Made by a program: the position numbers and the translations under genes. From positions 1 to 37,615 of the forward strand of contig JAGDMS010000006.1 of the NCBI GenBank assembly GCA_017860575.1: a stretch of DNA of 37,615 nucleotides. The letters run 5' to 3'. Of this stretch, positions 33,527 through 37,615 are shown piece by piece. The notes under the pieces were generated by a model. That model saw only the letters and a program-made list of their open reading frames with translations, searched no databases and was not told where the DNA came from. The DNA is from Deltaproteobacteria bacterium. GTDB lineage: Bacteria > Desulfobacterota > Binatia > HRBIN30. Positions within the stretch are counted from its first letter, which is position 1; each line of letters opens with the position of its first letter.

Positions 33527-34339
33527 CTACACGTACGCGCGGCGGAGCATTTCGGCGGCCGACTCGTCCAGCTGCTCGCCCCGGCGGACCTCCTCGAACC
33601 GTGCCAGCAAGTCGTCCGCACGCAATCGTCGCTTCTCCGCACCGAGGAAGTCGTGGATGATCCGCCCCCGATGCATCATCACGAGCCGGTCTCCAAGATT
33701 GGCCGCCTGTTGCATCGAATGCGTGACCATCATGGTGGTCAGCTGATCACGCGCAACGATCTCTTCGCTCATGCGGATGACCTGATCGGCGCTCTTGGGA
33801 TCGAGCGCCGCCGTGTGCTCGTCGAGCAACAGCAACTGCGGCTTCAACCAGGTCGCCATCAGCAGCGTGATGGCCTGCCGCTGTCCGCCGGACAATGTCC
33901 CCATCGCATTATCCAGTCGATTTTCGAGGCCCAGGCCAAGCCGCCGCACGCGCTCGTGCATCGCGTCGGCGAGGTCACGTCGTAGCGCCCACCCCAGACC
34001 GCGCCAGCACCCCCGCCGCGCCGCCAGCGCGAGGTTCTCCGCAATCGACATGTCCGGTGCAGTGCCGCTGAACGGGTTCTGAAAGACCCGGCCAACGAGG
34101 GTCGCACGTCGATGCTCCGGCCACCGCGTCACGTCGTGTCCGGCCAGCCGGATCGATCCGGCGTCGACGAAAAAGCCGCCGGCGACTGCGTTCAACAACG
34201 TCGACTTGCCCGAGCCGTTGGTGCCAATCACGATGACGAACGAACCGGGATCGACGGTCAGGCTGACTTGCTGCAGCGCGCGCACCTCGTTGGGGGTACC
34301 GGCGCTGAACGTCTTCGAGATGTTCGCAACCTCAAGCAT
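33527..34339 (-). CDS. ABC transporter ATP-binding protein (TrpZ-like importer)
   Basis: 270 aa with ATG 34339, overlapping the permease end by eight bases. All nucleotide-binding elements are present: Walker A GTNGSGKST (39-47), Q-loop VFQNP, signature LSGGQRQA (149-156), Walker B LLLLDE (169-174), and H-loop MMVTHSMQQA. The final 30 residues are charged and less conserved. It energises the permease encoded directly upstream and, with the PF04392-type binding protein, forms an importer. The family around TrpX/TrpY/TrpZ is suggested by gene order and by the binding-protein type; the substrate cannot be read from sequence. Confidence 0.9.
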   Translation of the reverse strand: MLEVANISKTFSAGTPNEVRALQQVSLTVDPGSFVIVIGTNGSGKSTLLNAVAGGFFVDAGSIRLAGHDVTRWPEHRRATLVGRVFQNPFSGTAPDMSIAENLALAARRGCWRGLGWALRRDLADAMHERVRRLGLGLENRLDNAMGTLSGGQRQAITLLMATWLKPQLLLLDEHTAALDPKSADQVIRMSEEIVARDQLTTMMVTHSMQQAANLGDRLVMMHRGRIIHDFLGAEKRRLRADDLLARFEEVRRGEQLDESAAEMLRRAYV

Positions 34340-35270
34340 GGTCGGCCCGTGCCCCCTTCGGTCGCACGCGCGCCAGGAAATCCGGCAAAATGAGGGCCGC
34401 GAAGACGAAGGCGGCGGTGATCAACTTGAGGTCGTTCGGGTTCAGACCAGCACGCAACGCGATGGCGACCAGCAGCCGAAAGAGCACCGACCCCATCAGC
34501 GCGCCGGTAATCACCAACCCGAGTTGTGTTGACCCGACCAGCGCCTCGCCGATGATGACGCTTGCCAACCCCCACACCACCATACCAATGCCCATCTGCA
34601 CGTCGGCAAAGCCTTGATATTGGGCCAGTAGCGCGCCTGCCAGGCCGATCAGGCCGTTCGACAGCGCCAGGCCCAACACGATCATGTTCCCGACGTTGAC
34701 CCCGAGCGCGCGAATCATCTGCGGATTGTTGCCGGTCGCCCGCATCGCCGTTCCCAGGTTGGTGCGGAAAAACGCGTACAACGCACTGCTCACCACCGCG
34801 ATGATCAGGATCACCAGGATGAGCACTGACGCGTCCCGGACGGCAATTTCCCAATTCAACAGGTGCAACACTTCGCTGGCACCGAACAGGCGCTGGCCGA
34901 CGGCCTCGGCCGCCTGTGGGAAGGTCTTCACCGCCAGCAGCGGGACGTTGCTCTTGCCCATCACGTGCAAGTTGACCGAATACAGGGCCGTCATCACCAG
35001 GATGCCGGACAGCAAGCCGTTGATCCTGAACTTGGTGTGCAGCACCCCGGTCGTCGCCCCTGCCAGCACGCCGCCGCAAAAAGCCGCCGCCGTCGCCCAC
35101 AGCGGACTGATCCCCTTCACCAACAGGACCGCGGCAATCGCCGCCCCGAAGGTGATGGAACCGTCCGCCGTGATGTCCGGGAAATCAAAGACGCGGAAGC
35201 TGATGAAGACGCCCAGCGCCAGCAGGGACAGAATCAGCCCGATCGTCCAGGCACCGAGGAGCAGCGTCAT
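34332..35270 (-). CDS. ABC transporter permease (TrpY-like, BPD_transp_2)
   Basis: 312 aa from ATG 35270; the track start at 35480 is in the STAS gene and is rejected. About 8-9 transmembrane helices and the family block VFDFPDITADGSITFGAAIA that is typical of permeases paired with PF04392 binding proteins, plus the cytoplasmic coupling loop TNLGTAMRATGNNPQMIRAL. The start is one base after the STAS-gene stop, so the genes are translationally coupled. Only one permease is encoded, so it would form a homodimer. It should sit in the inner membrane with the ATPase at 33527-34339. Confidence 0.9.
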   Translation of the reverse strand: MTLLLGAWTIGLILSLLALGVFISFRVFDFPDITADGSITFGAAIAAVLLVKGISPLWATAAAFCGGVLAGATTGVLHTKFRINGLLSGILVMTALYSVNLHVMGKSNVPLLAVKTFPQAAEAVGQRLFGASEVLHLLNWEIAVRDASVLILVILIIAVVSSALYAFFRTNLGTAMRATGNNPQMIRALGVNVGNMIVLGLALSNGLIGLAGALLAQYQGFADVQMGIGMVVWGLASVIIGEALVGSTQLGLVITGALMGSVLFRLLVAIALRAGLNPNDLKLITAAFVFAALILPDFLARVRPKGARADHA

Positions 35271-35271
35271 G

Positions 35272-36516
35272 TCAGTCTCTTTCCAGCGCAACGTCCGTAA
35301 CCGGTGCGATCCAGCAGGCGCCACGCACGAACTCGCTCTGCCCGGTGCCGACGATTGCGCGGTCGTCATTGAGCAGATGCAGCACGCCTTGGAGGGTCTC
35401 GGCCTCGAATAGCGCCGCCACCGTCGGCCGCAGGTTGATCCGTCCTTTCTGGAGCGGCCGGTACGAGAACGCCGCGGCATGGAAGTGCCCGGCCGGCCAG
35501 GGTGCCGTTCCCAAAGGACGCAGCAATGGTGTCAACTCGGGACGGTCGGCTCGGGTCACCACACCAACGACCAGGGCCACGCTGCGCGGAAAGGCGCGCT
35601 CCGGCGTGAAGGACAGCCACTCGCGCACCTGGGGATGGGTGAAGGGAGCCGCCGCAACCGCTTCGAGCGCCGGTGACCGGCGGAGCGCCGCACCCATCAG
35701 GCCCGCGGATTCGCCGACCAGCACGACACCCGCGGTGTCCGACGCCGCGATGTCGAGAGCCGCATCGGCCAAGTCCGCGAGCGTCAACGCTCTCCCTCCC
35801 CCCTTCGCCTCGAAGCGTGTCAGCCAGGCAAAGCTGCCCTCGCACACCAACCCGTACAGCATGTTCAGCTCCGGCACGAGGGCGCCGGCCGACACCACAT
35901 AGTCCGGCACATTGGTCCCGTCGGTCGGGAGATACGCGGCGGCTCCGGCGGCCACGACGAACTCCCCGAAGCGGGCGCGGCAGTCGGTAAAGTCCCCTCC
36001 GAACGCGCCGAGCCCGACCCCGAAGGTGGATTCGGGAAACGCGCGGCGGTGGCAGTGGCGCGCCTCGAATCGCGCCCCCGAGAGCGGCTCGGGACTGCCG
36101 ACGACGTGACAGCGCACCCCACCCGCCGCGGTGACGTCGAACACCTCGAATGCCGCGGTGTCACGCTCGAGCATCCGCGCACGCGGCCGCTCCGCCGCAG
36201 AGGCCGCCGTCGGCGCCGCAGCTGCGAGCAGCGATTCGAGGCCCGCCAACGCCAGCACCGTCTTCACGGCGTCCGACGGATTGGAGACCACAAACGAACC
36301 ATTCAAACGCTGCAACTGCTTGTGGAATTTCAGCAGCACCCGGATGCCGACCGAGCTCATGTACGAGACGTCGGCCATGTTCAGCCGGATGCGATCGGCA
36401 CCATCCCGGATGACTTCTTCCAGTCCGCGGGTGAGATGGTCTGCCCAATAGGCATCCAGGCGCCCCTTGACCCGCACCTCGACGACGTCACCCGCCTGCT
36501 GCTTGGAAATCTCCAC
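35272..36516 (-). CDS. STAS-domain protein with large unrecognised C-terminal domain, inside an ABC operon
   Basis: 414 aa with ATG 36516. Residues 1-105 are a STAS domain: VVEVRVKGRLDAYWADHLTR, then VSYMSSVGIRVLLKFHKQLQ. S55 lies where SpoIIAA has its phosphorylated Ser58. A linker rich in Ala leads to about 300 residues that I do not recognise. A segment reads FGGDFTDCRARFGEFVVAAG, which loosely recalls the GGDFYD motif of RsbU/SpoIIE-type phosphatases, but the later GDVSGKG-type block is absent, so phosphatase activity is doubtful. There is no signal peptide or membrane helix, hence cytoplasmic. It lies between the binding protein (18-bp gap) and the permease (1-bp gap), so it is a built-in component of this importer operon. 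It could be a substrate for the nearby RsbW-like kinase; that is inference. Confidence 0.85.
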   Translation of the reverse strand: MEISKQQAGDVVEVRVKGRLDAYWADHLTRGLEEVIRDGADRIRLNMADVSYMSSVGIRVLLKFHKQLQRLNGSFVVSNPSDAVKTVLALAGLESLLAAAAPTAASAAERPRARMLERDTAAFEVFDVTAAGGVRCHVVGSPEPLSGARFEARHCHRRAFPESTFGVGLGAFGGDFTDCRARFGEFVVAAGAAAYLPTDGTNVPDYVVSAGALVPELNMLYGLVCEGSFAWLTRFEAKGGGRALTLADLADAALDIAASDTAGVVLVGESAGLMGAALRRSPALEAVAAAPFTHPQVREWLSFTPERAFPRSVALVVGVVTRADRPELTPLLRPLGTAPWPAGHFHAAAFSYRPLQKGRINLRPTVAALFEAETLQGVLHLLNDDRAIVGTGQSEFVRGACWIAPVTDVALERD

Positions 36517-36534
36517 GTTCCCCTTCTCCGATAC

Positions 36535-37615
36535 TCATTGGTTGGTCACGACGACACCGGGCCGCTGCAGCAGTGATTCCGGCAGCGTCAGCCTGGTCGC
36601 CCGCGCCGCCACCGGGTTGATGATGATGCGCGTCTTGTCGAGCGGTTGGAACGGAATCGTCCGCGGATTCTCGCCCCGCATGATGCGCGCCGCGATCTTT
36701 CCCGCGTCGCGACCGCCGTCGAAGTAATCACGCGCCACCACCACGCCGGCACCGGACAGGCTGTCACTGCTCAGTGAGCCGAACAGGGGCATGCGAGCCC
36801 GGCGCGCAGCCTGCGTGAGGCTGGCAAACGACGCGGTAGTCAGGTTGCCCGCAATCTGCACCACCGCGTCGATCCGCTGATTGCAGAGCGCCGCCGCCGC
36901 ATCGGACATTTCGGCGCTGGTGTTGGCCGCCACCGCCACCACCTCGATCCCCTGTTGGCGGGCCGTCTGCGTCAAGCGGTCCTTGTTGTAGACTGAGTTC
37001 ACTTCCGCGGGTACGAATAACGTCCCGATCCGGCGCACGCCCGGCAGGCACTCCCGAACCGTGGCAATCAGTTCGCCGTATGCGCTCGTCGTCGGCACTC
37101 CGGTCACGTTGGGCAGATGGTCCTCGTTGCTGCGGCCCGCTCCTGCCGCGATCGCGTCGGCAACGAACGTAAAGACGATCGGCAGATCACGCGTCCGCTG
37201 CACCGCCGCCTGCAACGTCGGCGTCGACAAGGTCATGATGAGATCGGTGCCGTCGCTTATGGCCGCGTCCACCAGGGCCCCGAGTGTCGGCATATCCCCC
37301 TGCGCATTGCGTATCCGAATGTGGTAGTCCCGCCCTTCCACCAACCCGGATTCCCGCAACCCCTCGCGGATGCCCTTCTCCCCCTCCTCCACATCCAGCA
37401 CGTTGATGTATTCCAGCACGTCCACCTTCCATGGCTTCGCCAGCAACCGCTGGGCGACCGTGAGATTCAGCGCCACCGTCTTCGTCGCGACGTTTGCAAT
37501 CGGCACGTCCTTCGGCTTCGCACCCAGCAAGACGCGGGCGGCCATCTCGCCCGCGGCGTATCCGGGCTGGTAAAAGCCGATGCCGACGCACGCCAGCACA
37601 CCTTTTTCCGCGATC
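36535..37615 (-). CDS. ABC transporter substrate-binding protein with tandem PF04392 domains, N-terminus beyond the right edge
   Basis: The frame is open to base 37615, so the gene is partial; the GTG at 37599 in the track is not a real start. The C-terminal 300 residues form a full ABC_sub_bind domain: GIREGLRESGLVEGRDYHIR, LIMTLSTPTLQAAVQRTRDL, PIVFTFVADAIAAGAG, ending VARDYFDGGRDAGKIAARIM followed by RGENPRTIPFQPLDKTRIII. The first visible residues, GFYQPGYAAGEMAARVLLGA then KPKDVPIANVATKTVALNL, closely resemble that ending, so they are the tail of a second, preceding domain. The protein therefore has two binding modules in tandem. It should be periplasmic and deliver substrate to the permease and ATPase downstream. 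The family includes the tryptophan-binding TrpX. Confidence 0.88.
   Translation of the reverse strand, partial: IAEKGVLACVGIGFYQPGYAAGEMAARVLLGAKPKDVPIANVATKTVALNLTVAQRLLAKPWKVDVLEYINVLDVEEGEKGIREGLRESGLVEGRDYHIRIRNAQGDMPTLGALVDAAISDGTDLIMTLSTPTLQAAVQRTRDLPIVFTFVADAIAAGAGRSNEDHLPNVTGVPTTSAYGELIATVRECLPGVRRIGTLFVPAEVNSVYNKDRLTQTARQQGIEVVAVAANTSAEMSDAAAALCNQRIDAVVQIAGNLTTASFASLTQAARRARMPLFGSLSSDSLSGAGVVVARDYFDGGRDAGKIAARIMRGENPRTIPFQPLDKTRIIINPVAARATRLTLPESLLQRPGVVVTNQ

Noticed and set aside
1-37615. tRNA or rRNA genes, intact transposase genes, phage or plasmid functions
   Set aside because: Looked for on both strands by eye; no cloverleaf-like segments, conserved rRNA sequences, transposase or integrase motifs were seen.

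Overview
The window is high-GC bacterial chromosomal DNA with no rRNA, tRNA, CRISPR or intact insertion sequence that I can see. Gene content suggests an uncultivated delta-proteobacterial-type lineage, possibly Binatota/Desulfobacterota-like. The pointers are type IV pilus minor pilins, secreted proteins with paired dockerin-like EF-hand repeats and Thr/Pro linkers, an F420-dependent luciferase-like oxidoreductase, a wax-ester/diacylglycerol acyltransferase, a decaprenyl-phosphoribose synthase-like UbiA protein and a type II DMSO-reductase-family molybdoenzyme. The taxonomic placement is inference only.

Layout. (1) 1-4254, minus strand: a minor-pilin operon in the order YVTN beta-propeller, PilV, PilW, PilX, FimT/GspH and a DUF4124-type protein cut by the left edge. 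A sigma54-like promoter lies at 4296-4311, with about six 28-bp-periodic repeats upstream at 4383-4545. (2) 4546-9231: an accessory, partly degraded region with two secreted EF-hand/Thr-Pro proteins, a small Cys-rich protein, a truncated signal-peptide gene, a hairpin masking a ribosome binding site, and a leader ending in a Rho-independent terminator. (3) 9232-17341: an FAD dehydrogenase, an ACAD10-like phosphotransferase, a GspE/PilB ATPase fused to zinc ribbons and a receiver domain, SppA, and a lone BmpA-type ABC permease. (4) 17390-24976: lspA and ileS (overlapping, minus), then lipid and envelope genes: WS/DGAT, F420 LLM oxidoreductase, and a UbiA-type prenyltransferase behind an unknown gene. 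(5) 25347-28316: a large Tat-exported molybdopterin catalytic subunit with no partner subunits in view. (6) 28409-32513, minus: a NarX/NarL-type two-component system upstream of a TDT-family transporter and a two-TM protein. (7) 32638-37615: a partner-switching pair (RsbW-like kinase, RsbV-like STAS protein) converging on an ABC-transporter operon. That operon encodes a tandem-domain substrate-binding protein (cut by the right edge), a STAS protein with a large unrecognised C-terminal region, a permease and an ATPase.

How the parts may work together. The pilin operon and the GspE-like ATPase are both type IV pilus/type II secretion parts, about 8 kb apart. The last 5 kb is the best candidate for an undescribed system: an ABC importer whose operon carries its own STAS protein, next to an anti-sigma-type kinase and its antagonist. 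The orphan type II molybdoenzyme, with an unusual CX4C spacing in its predicted FeS-cluster motif, and the GspE-zinc ribbon-REC fusion are the next most unusual items.
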